Source: Ligula intestinalis
Taxonomy: Eukaryota > Platyhelminthes > Cestoda > Diphyllobothriidea > Diphyllobothriidae
Reading direction: 5' to 3'
DNA length: 64,000 nt
Assembly (NCBI GenBank): GCA_036362985.1
Contig: JAYGXS010000001.1
Location: forward strand, 22,723,445 to 22,787,444
Part shown: one piece after another, positions 1-13,800 of the stretch
How the letters are laid out: each line of letters opens with the position of its first letter
How positions within the stretch are numbered: position 1 is the first letter of the stretch
The notes under the pieces: model-generated
The model's database searches: none
Told to the model about the DNA's origin: nothing
Seen by the model: only the letters and a program-made list of their open reading frames with translations
Position numbers and translations under genes: made by a program

Positions 1-734
1 AAACATAAAGGTAATAAAGATAGCCACAGCATGACCAAGGATTATCGTACACTGGATTTGCGAGACTGTCCATAGGTCAAGAACACCTAGAGTAAAAGCA
101 ACCTACAAGGTATAATTACTTACGGTATTTCAGTTTTCTGTGGAGATAACGCGAGAGGGCGAGCGTTGGGTGTCCTGAACGTATGAAATTTAATAAAACA
201 CTGGGCATGGGTACTTCAAAGACATTTGAATATTTTGAGTTCAAGTCCTTGAATATTGAAGTAGTTTTCTTTCTATCGTCAAATAAAGGGGAAAATTTAT
301 ACAGAACTGCATTTCCAATAATTATGGAAGGCGCTCTCACAGTATACGGTGGATCGTTGTATGTTAGTTTTCAAATGCTGATTCCCAAAGCAAGCAAGCA
401 ACATGATAGTTACTCAAAAAAAATTCTGAAATTAATCCCTGTATATTTCACCGTTTTTATATAAAGCTGAATATCTGTTATTATAAAACCTTCCTTATGA
501 ATTCAGTTCTCATTTATATTTTAGAAAGATATCAGTTTTTCATTTGAAGCATTTTGATGTTCAGTTATATTTGGAGCAGGAGTATTCTTTCCTTTCCATA
601 AAATATCCATAAAATAATATAGTAGATTGGCATTCACCAATCGGCACATAACTTACTAGTTCCATTGTGCCTTAAGACTCCTTTCCGAACCGTGCAAGCC
701 ACCGCTCAGTGGCAAGCACAGAAGTGCATTAACA

Positions 735-890
735 AGGAAGACAAAAGAGACTAGAAGGGACCGTTCTAGATTATTGACCTTTACTAGCCAATTATACCTA
801 GGCCCAGAGCTAGCCACACGAAAGGCTCGATCCAGCGAATTTTTCATTTATAAACCCAATGCTCTAATCACCATGTCACTGGCTCCGTGC
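735..890 (-). repeat. Probable SINE family 1 copy
   Basis: Read on the minus strand from 890: TGGTGATTAGAGCATTGGG (box A-like), GCTGGATCGAGCC (box B-like), then a tail ending CTAGTCTCTTTTGTCTTCC. More diverged than the other copies. Confidence 0.4.
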
Positions 891-3301
891 GTTATTGGGT
901 CCTATCAGGAATATACACCATGGAAAACGGGCGTTCACTGATCGCTAGGGAACACACTCCTTCCCCTGTGCCTTAAAGGCTCGCTGGCTGATGACGGCTA
1001 ATTTGCCCGAAATACCCTTCCTGTCCCTTTTGTCTTTTTGGTAATGTACTTCTGCCTGTACATCTATGTGCAGAAATACATTAAAGGCAAACAAAGTAGG
1101 GAAGATGCCCGTATATTTTGTGCAAAGTAGGTCAGCTAATATAAAGACTAGACAAAGGAGGCAGAGAAACAAACGGCGGCCCAATTTAAAAAGCCTGCTA
1201 AATATTCTACTCTTGGCATTGTTTTAAGTCATTTTGGCAAGGTGTGTTTCAAGAAATCTACACAGCAGTGGAAAGCTGCAATAAGTCAAACAAAACAGTT
1301 TTTGAATGATTCATCTCACTGGCAGCGCATGCGCTAGCTAATGACGCAGCCAGGCGATGCGTCAATTAAGCGTTGCTGCATGACGCAACTGCAATGGATT
1401 TGCCCCATTAATCAGTCCTTTAGCATTCACCGTCCGCTTACTCCACTTTTGGATGTTAAGCTTTTTAAATTCCTGCGAAAACTAATGCGCGAATTCAAAA
1501 TAAATCCTTCAGGAACCACCTGCACAATATTGATCTGAATTTTCTAAGCTTGAACGAATAGATTGCGTACTTGGCACAGTCTGCCAACAAGCACACAAAT
1601 GATGAAGGTCTTGCAAGTTTGGTAAATAATGCAACTTTCGGGCATTATTGAATGTAGTTTGACAGCTAAGGAATAGTACGTGGTTATATTGAATCCGCTG
1701 ATTATGTTTAGGTTGTATTGACTTTCGGACTGGGCCTTATAAGGTTGGGTAAGAGGCAGTCCCGCCAGATTGAATGTTCCCCGATTCTCAATTAGTTCAG
1801 TTTGAATATAGATTAATCCGCACTCAACTTTCATCTCTTCTTGGCCTAGGTTTGGGAGATATAAGCCTACTGAGACGGCAGTGGGCCCAAAATGGCATAT
1901 TGAATGTCATTTGCGATTGTCGAACATGATTTTGCCAGCTCACAGTGCATTAATTTGAAAGCGCCTGTCCGTAACCGTACCGCGGACCCAAAGGCAGATA
2001 GGTTGGAGGGTATACTCGAAGAATAGGCACGCCAACATGAAACGTCTTTGAGTAGCAGTTAGAAAAAAGCGACCTGTGAAGCGACCCGGCACCTTCCGGG
2101 TGCGTGGCCATGGTTTAGAAGGAGAAGGTAAGCGAAACCACTGGATGGCTCACCTGCTCAATATTTTTTTAGTGGAGATATTACCAACAGGATTCACTCT
2201 ACTGTCTCAGTTGCTATTAGCGTAAGTCAAATCCAGCCAACATGCAGAGGAAGGTACATATATGATGTCAGCAACTGACGGTTTTATTATCATTTTTACT
2301 TTGATATTTTGTATGCGTTCCTCGCATTCGGCATTGTGATTTATAATTTAATGTTACATTCACGGACAAAGGCAGTGAAATACATTTTTAAGCGGTGCTC
2401 CATACGTCACAGCGTAAGCCGTAATCATTAAAGTTTTTTAATGCAGTCCTGAGATATATTTTCAGCTAGACAGCATTATAAATTAAGCAAGGACATAATT
2501 ATAGCTCAAGTTCTATGTGATATTCTGCGGGTCTGTTAAGCAGCATATATTCCCACGACCTGTGGCAACAGCGCTTAGAAAAAAACAATAACCTCAGTTT
2601 GGGCAAGGAAACGTATCAAAATATCCCAGACTTAATGACTATTGAACTGTGCACATTGATCATATCTTAAATTAGCAGTTTTATGAGAATGAACTGAGAA
2701 CATGAACGGTAGGGAATTTTTCGCCCTGAACTGTAAACAGCATGGCAAGAGCTGCATGTGACCTGCCTAAGTTTGTAAATGATTTATCATTACTTGCATA
2801 GCAGCATGAAGGCATTTATGCAAACTGCGAAATAATAATAAGCAATTTTATGCTAATTTGGCCCTTAAAAGAGATGCAAAACGTACTAATCCTTTGTTAG
2901 GAAAAATAAGTTTTATTTATAAGTTCCAGGTTCTGAAGATGTAAGGAATAACGGTAGATTAGAAAAATTCATTTCAGTATTTTGTTAAGTTGATTAGATA
3001 ACGCTTTCTCTTTCTTTTGTATAAAAAAGAACTATTCATAAGACAACGTGCTTTTAACATGTTGCCGTTATTTAACTAGAATTAATTACAAATGTACCTT
3101 TAAATGCCGCTATATTTTTGAGCATTTCAGCACTGTCAGCTTTTGTCCATTAATACAGATTTTGTTCAACGTTGACATCAAAATCTTTAAAACAAGGTAG
3201 CTATTAAAACCTTCACTGGAAAATGTTTTTTGGACATTAAATCTTATGAAAAGTGACGTGTGGACAATATTAAGAAAATCCTTAAAACAGCGAAACAAAT
3301 T
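891..3301. other. Intergenic, nothing recognised
   Basis: AT-rich sequence with only short open frames lacking splice context or recognisable motifs. 1-734 is similar. Confidence 0.6.
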
Positions 3302-3311
3302 NNNNNNNNNN
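3302..3311. other. Assembly gap (10 N)
   Basis: Run of ten N; the true gap size is unknown. Confidence 0.98.
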
Positions 3312-3369
3312 TTTACATTTATGTGGTAATGAAATAAATTAACTATGCTGGTTGGTGGACAGATTTCGT

Positions 3370-4178
3370 TTTATTGTTGTCAGGGTCGGGGGTTGAGGAG
3401 GGAAAGGGAGTGGGGCTGGGTTGTGGTAGTTGTGGTCAGAATGTCAATCTCTATCCAGGCCGGCGTCCGAGGAAGGTGATAAGGTGTGCGTGGTTAGATT
3501 TGGGACTTGTTCGTCTCAGCGAGGGTCCGTTTCCGAGGGCAGCGGTCCACCGTGCGTAAGCGTGTAAGCTAGTTTCACCCATGGTAACTGTGGCAACGCG
3601 ACAAAATTCTTTTGGGCGCACAGCACCGGTCGGCGTGGCCTGATAGTGGCAGCCTCTGCCGTCGCCAACAGACGCTGTCAGAGGAATTTTGAGTATCTCG
3701 AAGGCACCTCATAGATAACTCAAATGGCCTCTTTGGAATCCAGGCGATGGTCTGATTCTACCAGGTGCGCTAGAATGGAACTATTTATGCCCTTAATTTG
3801 GTCCTTTCCTAACCATGCTGGAATGTGTTCTCTTACTCTTTTGGGAAAACGCCCGCTCGTGCGACCAATATATCCTGCCCCATAGGAACAGGTAAATACA
3901 TATATGCACATAGAGATTGTCTGAGCTGGCAGTTTATCCTTGATCTCTCCATATAGGTTGGGAGTAGTTGAGATCAATACATGGGCGTTGGCTTCTGAGA
4001 AGAGAGTTGCTACGGCTTGACTCAAGCGCATCCTTAGAAGTTCGCTCGGTCCGTCCCCTTGAAATGGGACCCTAATGAATATTTGTTTCTTCTCTACTGT
4101 TAATACGGAGGGCTTTGGCGGCCTTTCAGCCATGTTTTTATGGCAAAAGACTAAATATTTTAGTAAAATAATTTTCAA
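3370..4178 (-). mobile_element. Penelope-like element fragment, C-terminal linker plus GIY-YIG domain
   Basis: The open frame at 3720-4178 encodes 152 residues. Residues 20-75 form the linker between reverse transcriptase and endonuclease (GDGPSELLRMRL at 41-52); 91-107 is the GIY-YIG start (CIYVFTCSYGAGYIGRT), followed by REHIPAWL and HLVESDH. Such domains nick target DNA in Penelope-like retroelements. The reverse transcriptase is missing. The GC-rich sequence at 3370-3700 is the decayed downstream part of the same element, resembling 47940-48160 and 49590-49790. Confidence 0.82.
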
Positions 4179-4489
4179 AGCTTAAATGGTTGCTTGTTTC
4201 TGAAAATTAAAACGATTCGTTAAAATTGGCTTCACTTGCATTTTACAAATTTGGGACTAAATTTTCCGGTTCTGGAAGAGGCATGTTTTAAGCTTTGGAT
4301 GTTTATTTTGGGGTTTTCGATAGCATAATGCATAGTAATATAAAGTTTGTTTCTGCCCTTCTTTAAAACTAGGCTATTGCTTCGATAATAGGCTACTCTT
4401 GATTTAGCCAAAATTAAGGCCCATTACCTAAAAGGGGATTTTTCGTAAGTAAATAGGCCCTTTTAGGATTATATCCGCTTAGCTTACCA

Positions 4490-5110
4490 GACCTTACAAG
4501 CGCGACTCAATCAACAAATTCGCCGGTAGATGTCCGACTGTTCATTTCCACAAGCAACCCCATACAGGCGTTCGTGAACGCATACCAGACATCAAAGCAG
4601 CCGTAACGGAAGCCCTGGGGGAAGTTAACCAACAAGACCTTTCGTCCGGTTTGAACGCAGATACACACAAAATTGGTTTGTGCCTACATAGTAAGGATGG
4701 GGTTTGCCATCGCGATAGAAAGTGAGATACCGACAAGAACCCAAAAACCACCACTAGAACACGCACAGGCAGAACCAAACGGAGGCGAGAACAAGATACG
4801 TGGGCCTGGGACAACAAACGCGGTTAATGCAGATGAAATCAATGATCGTTGCCATCCCTAGAACGCTTCCACCCCGGCGATGTGAGAGGGAAAACGGATG
4901 AGCAGCAGGAGAGCGATTAGCACCTACACCCACAGTGCACCTTGCTTGAATAGACATAGAGCCAGCGGAACACCAACAGGCTTGATACGCATAAATACAC
5001 TGGAGCCCCTCCGACGGTGGTAATTTGTGTCTTTTTAAAACATCAGGATATAAAATCTCTTGTTCCAGTGATCACCTTTTCTTCTCATACAAGTAGATAT
5101 ACAGAGAAAT
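4490..5110 (+). pseudogene. Degenerate PLE-like 3' region
   Basis: 5010-5085 contains CTCCGACGGTGG, TTTAAAACATCAGGATATAA and TTGTTCCAGTGATCACC, a decayed version of the terminal block. Upstream open pieces (for example IPDIKAAVTEALGEVNQQD near 4580-4640) look like remnants of coding sequence but were not identified. Confidence 0.45.
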
Positions 5111-5639
5111 ATGCTGCATTTCATATAAATGTTAAATAATTGAAGTAGGTTGCATTTCGAACTGTTAACCTTTAAGGCAAGAAGGTTTCTAGAAAAGCGA
5201 ATTATACTTGGGCATGTAAAAACCTCCCGAAAATTTAAATCAAGGTTAAGAGGCCATGGCAACACACACAAAGACCCGACTAAAGAGCAGTTAACACTTT
5301 GACCAGCTCACAAACTACTCCGGCAGTTAGGAAAGTAGACGGACTGGTGAGCGCAAACAAGATGGGACGGTAACTAACGTCGATGAGGCTACCGGAGGCA
5401 GCTGCACACGTGTGAACATGAAGCCTGAAGGCAGGCCTCCAGACTGGAGTTAATCCATCACCCCCCGTCCACGCATCGAGTGGCATGATTATACCGGTTC
5501 TCTCCCCTCCTTTCCACTTCCTCCGCATTGCTAAACTCGTATTAACTACGAATGTCATCACCTTTAAATACTATGAGGCGTAGTATCACTAGTATGTCTG
5601 ACGGCGACAACTTGTATGCTTTTGAAACGAATATGGTTC

Positions 5640-5815
5640 CCGAGATCACCCATTGCTCAATGGTTAGAGCGCTTTACCTCTGATCAACAGATCATGGATT
5701 GGAACTGCAGCAATCGCTACTCCTACGGTTGAGTAGGGCTGGCTAATTACGGCTAATAAGGAAGAACTGGCCATTCCAAACTTCGATGTGTTTTTGGTAA
5801 GTTTTATGTGGGAAC
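5640..5815 (+). repeat. tRNA-derived SINE (family 1)
   Basis: Box A-like TGCTCAATGGTTAGAGCGC, degenerate box B (ATGGATTGGAACTGC), then GGCTAATTACGGCTAATAAG and AGAACTGGCCATTCCAAACT. Matches the copy at 45818 along its length. Confidence 0.6.
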
Positions 5816-8800
5816 TATTATGCGATCATTTTAATTCACTATATATTGTCTACACAATGATAAAAGTCGATCATATTTTATCGTAAGATTTTGGAGAGTT
5901 ACAAAGGTACTCAGAATCTATGGAACCTATTCAGGAAAGACAGTTCTGCTGCAAATAATACGTATGCATGAGGACACTAATTGAGGTTTGCTTGATTATA
6001 ATATCGATATGGTTACCTTTGATTTGGTGGCACTTTTGAACAGGTTTACACAGGACCGATGATTGCATCAGTCTTTCGTCACCACAGCGATGATGCTTGT
6101 AGATAAAGACCCAGGTTTGCCGATGTATACTATAAGTGCCGTCAGGAAATTCCTCTTGAATTTATTTCTTCACAATGGAACACTCTTGTAGTATTTTCAA
6201 ACACATCAATCCTTTTCGAAACAAAATTACTAACAGTTGACCAAGTAACACAAGAATACTCAGTAAGTAATGGATTTCTAGTTAAAAAGCGTAAATTTCG
6301 TGACGGGTAGTCAAAATAACAGAAAAAAAGACTGAAAATGTCTTTAATGTTTTTTAGAACCTTACTTAAGAGACTACTCTTATCCGGAAGCGGATAAAAC
6401 ATAAAGATCTTTCAAAATTGTCAGTAGCACTGTCAAAAGGATTCTTCGGAGGCCTTAGAATCAAACACATAGGGAGTAGAAGTTCAAAGATGTCTGCATA
6501 CACTCAGCAAGTGAAGTCATCATCATAAGGCGGGGAGGAATTTGCGTTACTTTACAGGAAACAATTAAATAAGCCCTTAGCCCCTTTCAGTCGTGAAAGA
6601 AATGATCCAACAACAACTTTTCCCTCTACTACGTCGCCATACACCGTTGTTTATCACTTCATCCTTTTCATGCGGTTTATGGCAGAGTTACAGTCGCTTT
6701 AGTTTTTTCAGGTGTATACTAGGTATTTAGCTAATTGCCACTGTGCATTTCATGTTAAAATTTTGTCAAGAACTCCTTCACACGTCCTGTCATCCTAATG
6801 GATGGCGGCAAGCTAAATCTTGGCAATAAAGAAGTGCACTTAGCCTATTCTTTCGATCAAACGTTGAATTCTATGTATCTCCTGGGTTTTCTCCTCCGTG
6901 TATGGGACTAATTACTGCAACACATTCAAAGACTAGTCAGGGTCTGGTTCAATAGTCAATTCAGTCCATTTTCCTTGCTCTCAGGTACACAACAAAGGAA
7001 GGCTGGTCGTTTGCAGTGGTGTCAGTCAAGAAAAGCTTGTAACTTATCCTGTAATGAGGCCATCTTAGTGAATTCCATGCAGTCTACTTGCCAGTGTTCT
7101 TGATAGCAGGCCTACAATCAAGGCTGTTAGTTACAGAGGGCTGAACACGCTCTCAACTTTGAATAGGTTTAAACAGAATTTCTCAGTCGTGTGAACTGAC
7201 ATATTATGAAGGAGAGGGGGTGCAGGTGAGAGGAATGCAGGCAAATTATAGGTCTGAAGCCTCGGTGAAAGGACATTGCAGTTATTAAGTCAAAGAGCAG
7301 GTGAATGAAAACATTCTCAAATTTAGTGGTGCTTGAATTTTACAAAATTTCATTGTGTTATAATATAAACCACAACACATAAGAAACACCAGCAGCTGAC
7401 GAAAGCATTTGGAGGAAACGTTAAAGCATCAGTAACTCTTTTCTCAGAGAATCTGGAAGATGGCAGAAAATCCGCTAATGCGGTGAGAATACATGCATCT
7501 ATTCCTAACCAGATTATGGATTGGTGGATATGATAGGAACATAAAAACGTCTAAAAAATTTAGTCAAAAGAGTTTCATTATGAAGGAGTAATGAGAGATT
7601 GGATGTCAGAAATACGCCAAGGTACGTAAAGAAGATGCTTCGTTGGACATACATTTAGATTTCAGGTCCCCAATTCTACTCAGGCTCGAATGAAAATCAG
7701 ACGGAGATATGCAAATTCATTCCTACAGTAGATTTAAAGTTGTAAGCGGCGCTCTGATAATCTATCTGCTGATAGTGTTCAATAAAGCCACGAACCAGAC
7801 CCCGGATTTATGTCCGAATAAAACCGGGTGTAAATTTTGCACCTGACATGTCTCTCTATGGACACGGCTGGCTAATTTAGCTAAATTTTCTGGTTCTCAT
7901 CATTCACTATCTACTTCTTTTATCCCAAGTATTTATAATTACTTTGAACAAGCATTTCAAACTCCGAATGCATATAGCACAGTAAATGTCAATAAGCATT
8001 GAGCTAGCCAGCATGCAGTAAAAGAACCGAACCAGCTAATATGTAATCACTTCCGTGACCTTAAAATATCTTGTTGAGCTCGGGATTATAGATTTTTCGA
8101 AAAGTATGACCTTCAGCTACAGAAGGTTCCTCCAAGTCACAAGTCAGGTAGGACGGAGAAAGTTGGACAGTGAACTGTAGGACAGGAGTTAACGAAAGGT
8201 TCTGCTCACAGTATAGATACCGAGGAGGCGGAGGCGGTTCATATTTCCGTGTCTCCAAAATTATCATTTCATACTTATACTGCATCTATATCGTCAACAG
8301 TATTGAGAATTTCTGCGAAATAAATAGTGTCAATTTTTTTCCCAAAAATGACTCTTCTCTAGATACACTTCTGCATAATTGAATTCTGACGAACTAAAGC
8401 ATATGGCAGCTTTCTTCACCAAAAGTAAATCAGAATTTACCCGTTCATTGGATATTCACAGAAGAAACTGAAGCTAAATTTACAGTTGTCGTCCCATGCG
8501 ATTTAAAATAATAAAAAGTGCCTTTGTGGACCCATTGTGGATACATAGGTATGTACAAATAGTGGCTTTTACCCGTCACATGCAACAACAACAAGAAAAT
8601 AGCTTGAAGATAATCACTTCACGGACGATTTCTCATAGTTTGGTAGGTTTGGCATTTTGACTGATTCTTTCGCAATTAACAAAGCTTCTTTCGAAGTGCC
8701 TATTGCAATGAAGGGTTCCTCAGTCATCTTTACCCCCCTCACATCTCCACAGTCTTTGCTTCCGACACATTCATACACATCTTCAGATGCCAAGTTGCAG

Positions 8801-9454
8801 ACGCAGTTGGGAATACTGCAATAAAAGTGCAGTGAGTGGTTTGCTTGTGTGTTAAATCAATAAACTTTCCGATATGCGAGCATAATTTCAAACATCTGCC
8901 CTTTTAAACTTCAACGATGTTACCCATCTAAGCATTTAAGAGGTCAATTTAAGCAAAGGAACGTTTTCAATTATTCATCAACCGTCTAGAACAAAAATAT
9001 AAGGGAGGGTAGAATTAACAAAAAATGTAAGCAACTAATCAGTACTGCATAGGGGAGAGATGCTTAGGAATCAAAGGGTGAGATTGTAGTCATCATTTGT
9101 GACCAGAGAGGGGGTAGGGGGGAAGGGGCTCCGATAACTAGTTCATGTGGCCCCATCGTTCCTGTTCCGCACATAAGGTATTTGTACAGGCACTGAGGCC
9201 CCCGTGGCCGACAACCAACTCAAGGTGCATCCACACGCTTCCCTCCACGAGACGGTGACGACCCGGTACTAGCACATGCTCCACGCTGCAAGACGGAGAT
9301 GCGACCGCAACGGCACGCATCCTCACGCTGCCCAGGCTCTCGCGAAACCATGTAATCTCGCCTGCTAACATCTCCCAACAAGATGCGAGACCGAAACGAT
9401 GGGGGCCCTCAATTAATTTTTTGTTATAACGGTAGCCATAGCCGAAATGTCACC
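5816..9454. other. Intergenic, nothing recognised
   Basis: No supported gene. 9000-9420 has a G-rich stretch followed by GC-rich sequence that weakly resembles 15960-16080, probably an old repeat. Confidence 0.5.
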
Positions 9455-9570
9455 GCCTAATTACGTCACGACAAGAAGAGGGCGAAAACAGAAGTCTGAG
9501 CGTAATTAGTGCAACATATTTAGGGCAACAAACGCCTTTAAACGATGCCCATTGAGCCAATCAGCTTCTG
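9455..9570 (+). promoter_or_regulatory. Promoter-like motifs upstream of gene A
   Basis: TTACGTCA (CRE-like, 9460-9467) and AGCCAATCAG (CCAAT box, 9555-9564) lie in a locally GC-richer stretch 1.2-1.3 kb before the gene A ATG. No TATA box seen. This would require a 5' non-coding exon. Motifs this short occur by chance. Confidence 0.2.
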
Positions 9571-10594
9571 TCCTGGAGTGGTTGCGACACAAATGGCTTG
9601 TGGCTCAGCGGCTGGTTTCAGCTTAAATTTTAAATTATTGATTGGTTGACTGCCAGCATGTGTTCACTCGCGTGTAGGCCGGTCGATAGCCTGCCTTGAG
9701 CGCGGCTTGCTCTTGCATGCTAGCTGCCTGTTAGCTCCTCCTAACACCTTCCCTCCTTTCCCCTGGCTGGATTCTTGATTTACTTTTTGCGACACTTTAA
9801 CCCCAAATACATCGTTTCGAGAAAAAGGGCCCTGAAAAACAGCTATATGCTGGACTTTTTCAAGCAGCAGTCAGTTTCGCATGGCCAGCCTAAAAGAGGG
9901 CACAATTTCCTAAACTGGAACCAGGGCAACCAGATACTCACGGTGCCATCCAATTTAGACTGTTAGGTGCTGTTATCAGTTTATTTGGTAGATTTTATTT
10001 TATCCCCCCTCCCCACGTAGGCGAAGACAACGTCCGAAAAACAATTTGTCTTGCTTGAAATTCTAGGGAAAATAGAATAAGGGTATAGGTTGCTGTTGGG
10101 ATTAAGGGTGGAGTCTAGATTAACTTAAGGCTTACAGTTAAGATTTGGATTTACGTTAGTGCCAGAGTTGGGACACTAGTACGTTTACCCTTTCCGGACC
10201 TGTGGACACGGCCTTTCTCTGCTCATGTCCTCTCGGGCCTGGGGTCATAAAAGCTCTTTCAAACGAGCATTCGCTCAGAAGGAATGTTAATTACTTCTCC
10301 TTTAGTAGGATTATGCTTTCTAGAACGTAGGATTTTGACTTTGGATGGGAATATGCTTGGAAGAGGAGGCGAGACATAGACATGGTCTTAACCAAACCGT
10401 CTCTCTTCCTCTTGCTCTCCCTTTTGCCTTGTTCTCCTGCTGCACAGTTTTACTGGCAATAACAACAACAAAGACAACACCTGTAATTTAAGGTCTCCAA
10501 TGTGTACCATGTGTGCTAGATTATCCGAAAACAATCGCCGCTGTACAGGCGTAGAAACCTTGCCGTGGGAGGGAGAAGACGGAGAGACAGGCAG

Positions 10595-10632
10595 GTCGGC
10601 TGGCTGGCTGGCTGGCGCGCTCGCTTGCTTGC
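10595..10632. repeat. GGCT-type tetranucleotide repeat upstream of gene A start
   Basis: GGCTGGCTGGCTGGC followed by GCTTGCTTGCTGGC, about 165 bases before the gene A ATG; probably in the 5' UTR or promoter. Confidence 0.8.
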
Positions 10633-10793
10633 TGGCTTTCTCGTTCATCACGGCAGACACTCACCCTCTTGATCAAGACGCCTCTGATAGGTGCCCGCTC
10701 ACCTCATACTCCTATGCCGGGTTATGCTGCCTAATTACTATTCACCACAGGACTATAATTGTTGCAGTTCCCCTACCGGTGTCAGTAGAGAAC

Positions 10794-10851
10794 ATGTCCT
10801 TCTTCAACCGCAGACAGCCCAGCGTCACCTCGCAGGCAGAATTCAAACAGA
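10794..10851 (+). CDS. Gene A exon 1 (start codon, N-terminal tail)
   Basis: Encodes 19 residues beginning MSFFNRRQPSV plus one base of the next codon. The donor is A|GTAAGT. The split codon is completed in phase by CA at 12318, giving Thr20. The sequence before the ATG (AGAAC) is acceptable for eukaryotic initiation. The same frame stays open upstream to 10500, so a longer N-terminus cannot be excluded, but that stretch is low-complexity (GGCT repeats). The tail is polar and not part of a gelsolin repeat. Confidence 0.65.
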
Positions 10852-13800
10852 GTAAGTTATCTTGACTACTGTTTCCTAGCAGCCTTGTAAATGCTCAGTA
10901 CCTCTCAGCTACACCTGCCTTCCCTACTTTGTTCAAATAGAACCACTGGGGGCCATATGTAGATGTGGGCTGTGATAATTTGATAACGCTTAAAAGAAAA
11001 ACAATATTATGAGGGAAAAGTAGATCAGGGTGCATATTCATACGATTATTAAGTAAACTTTCTGCTCCAAAAAGTTTATATTTCAGTATAAATGATTGCA
11101 CTGTGTTTCATCTCGTCAATACCATCTTTTGACCATCTGATCTCATGAGCCACCGGATGGCACTGAGGGAACAAGGAAAATTACCAAGATGCCCTGTTTC
11201 GTTTTATTCCTGTTACGCTTGATAACGTTGTTTAGAAAGTTATTTTGCGAACTGAGAGATGAATCGAGCCCATAATTTCTGACTCTGATCATTCAGCGTA
11301 ACTCGTGGTGTAGTTTACACTTTTTGAATGTGTGCAATTATGAAAAAAACTGACTATACAAAGCAAGCCGAAGATGAAGGATTACTACCGTGAGGAAAGT
11401 TGAAAAAGAATGGTTCTCAGAATAAAGCCACTATATTTCATAAGGATCAACAAAAAGTGTCAAAGACGTCCGTAGCCTTAATATTTATCGAAAATGGGAA
11501 TATTAAAGTGATACCATATGTTTTACATCTGCCTTTTTTTATTTTCCGGGAAAAAAATGATTATCGTGTTTCAAGAAAATGTTCAGACAAATGTAGGCAT
11601 TCATCAGGACTTTCCGTGTCTTATCCCTTTCACAGTTGTACAGAATAATGATCACTCCCAAACCGGAACCTTTCCTCACCTTTTCTTAAAATATACAACC
11701 ACAGAAGCAAAGTTTCGATTATCGAATCTTGTTTACTAGAAAAAACTTTGAACTAGCTATTTTAAAACGCAAAAAACTAATTCACTTTTCGAGCAGCCGG
11801 GGTACAAATAATCAAGCAACTGAAATTTTCTATGCTGTTCAGCAGTCGGCGCACGGAGATAAAGTCAGTACCCGCTTATCTAAAACTACTGTACAAGAAA
11901 CATCCCCTGTGAGAAGGTGGCTTATTTGAATCATGATGCTCTGACTGATTCGAACTGCTCTGTACCAAATCTCGAAGGAAGAGCTTAACAAATTTCCTAC
12001 TCGAATATTTAATGAAAAAGTGAAACCGCTTTAGTGTTTTATGAGCAATTTCCTAACTTACTTCTAATCTTCAATTTTTAAGTAGCTCTACCTGAACGGA
12101 TTCAGCAGGTCATAATTTAAACCTATGATGTTTATTGTAAAAAGTTTATATTAACCTATCGACCATATGCATTTAAAAATTAGCATATATTTTCAGTAAA
12201 ACAAGCTGTTTTAACAGTGTCACCTACATTCTATCGCAGAGACAAGGTCCATTTGCTTACTATATATTCATTTTATTAGCAGACGGTTTAACAGATTTTC
12301 ATATATATGAATTTTAGCAAGAGTAACTGTAGGACAGGACATCGATCCGGAATGGGCTGACCTCAAAAGCATTAAAAAGGAGACGCTTAAAATTTGGCGT
12401 TTTACTGTAAGTCCTTTTCCTTATTTTGATAAGTATTTTACTTACTGTCTCTCATGGTTCATATACGAGGTAGATACGTTGAACTTCATAGTAAGTAACT
12501 TAAAACGAAACTATAAAGTCATCTTGCAGGATATTTTACGTGTCTAATTTGCTATCCTGTGCGCGAAAAAACTATTTTTGTGGCATCTGAGAACAAACCA
12601 GACCATTCTCCGCGTATTATCAGTTAGACCAGAAGCACCAATGCAGATGAATGCATGTATTTTAGCGGTTTAACAGATACCGACATCTTGTTCGTAACCA
12701 TAGGAGAAGTTCCGAAGAAGAAGATGCGATCACTGAAACAAGGACTTTATTTTCCTGACGTTTCAGATTCCGTCGGGAATCCTTAGTCATAGGTAATCGT
12801 AAACAGCCCTGAGACATGCGTAAACAGGTCTGCGCATGTCTCAGACCTGTTTACGATTACCTATGACTAAGGATTCCCGACGGAATCCGAAACGTTAGGA
12901 AAATAAAGTTCTTGTTCCAGTGATCGCATCTTCTTCGGAACTGCTGCCTGGAACTCGTATATTCTCCTCTATTGGCATAGGAGAAGTCTCCGAAAAGGCA
13001 ATTTGAATGACACAACTGGAAGTGGAGATTTTCGGTCGACTCTACGGGTTTGACATATGTCGATGGCGCTCGTTGGCGAAAATAGGTTAGCTTGATAAAC
13101 GTCACACTAACATAATATGAACAGTAACGAGCGTGACAAGGGCATTTTGGCTCTCATCCCCTTAAACACAGTTGCAGGCGTGGTGTGTACTGTAAGCATC
13201 CGGGGGCCCGAAAGCTTAGATCACAACTTAGGACTTACAGAATGCCGTGAGTTTTTTCGCAATTGGGTCAACTAAATTACAGATAAGACAACGTTATCAA
13301 TTTATTTTTAAAATGAAGTTGGTTGAATATTTAATTATAACCTACAGGTGTAGCAAATGGGTATAAACTTAGTTAAAGTCCACGCTTGTCTACAAAAAAG
13401 ATAAATATGAAATCTCTTGTTAACTTATATATACCTTCGAATTCATAACTATTGGATTAATAAAGTCAATTCGGATTATATCAAGATCAAAATGATAAGT
13501 ATATACTTTTGTACATTATGTACCCTGCACAGAACAGAATCCCGTTAGCAAATAATCGCTCGGAGGTTGCTTATGCACTGTTTTTTAAGAGCTGTTTTTA
13601 AATTAGATTTCAGTCCCTAGCTTTAACATTACAGTTTTCTTCTTTGTATTCTAGGAAGGCATAGCACCTGTATAGACCTGAAACGTAACTTCAATAATGA
13701 ATATCAACTTAGTCCAAGAAAGAATATTTTTTGTGCATTTTTTTTACAAAGTATACTCAGGGTTATAAAGGTTCCAAAAATCGTTTCCCAATATACATAC

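Noticed and set aside
10388..10660. Minus-strand open frame with Ala/Ser/Pro-rich sequence
   Set aside because: It is the complement of the GGCT repeat region upstream of gene A.
10500..10793. Upstream in-frame extension of gene A exon 1
   Set aside because: The extension is low-complexity (GGCT repeats) and includes cysteine-rich sequence unlike gelsolin N-termini. The ATG at 10794 is the simpler start, though not proven.
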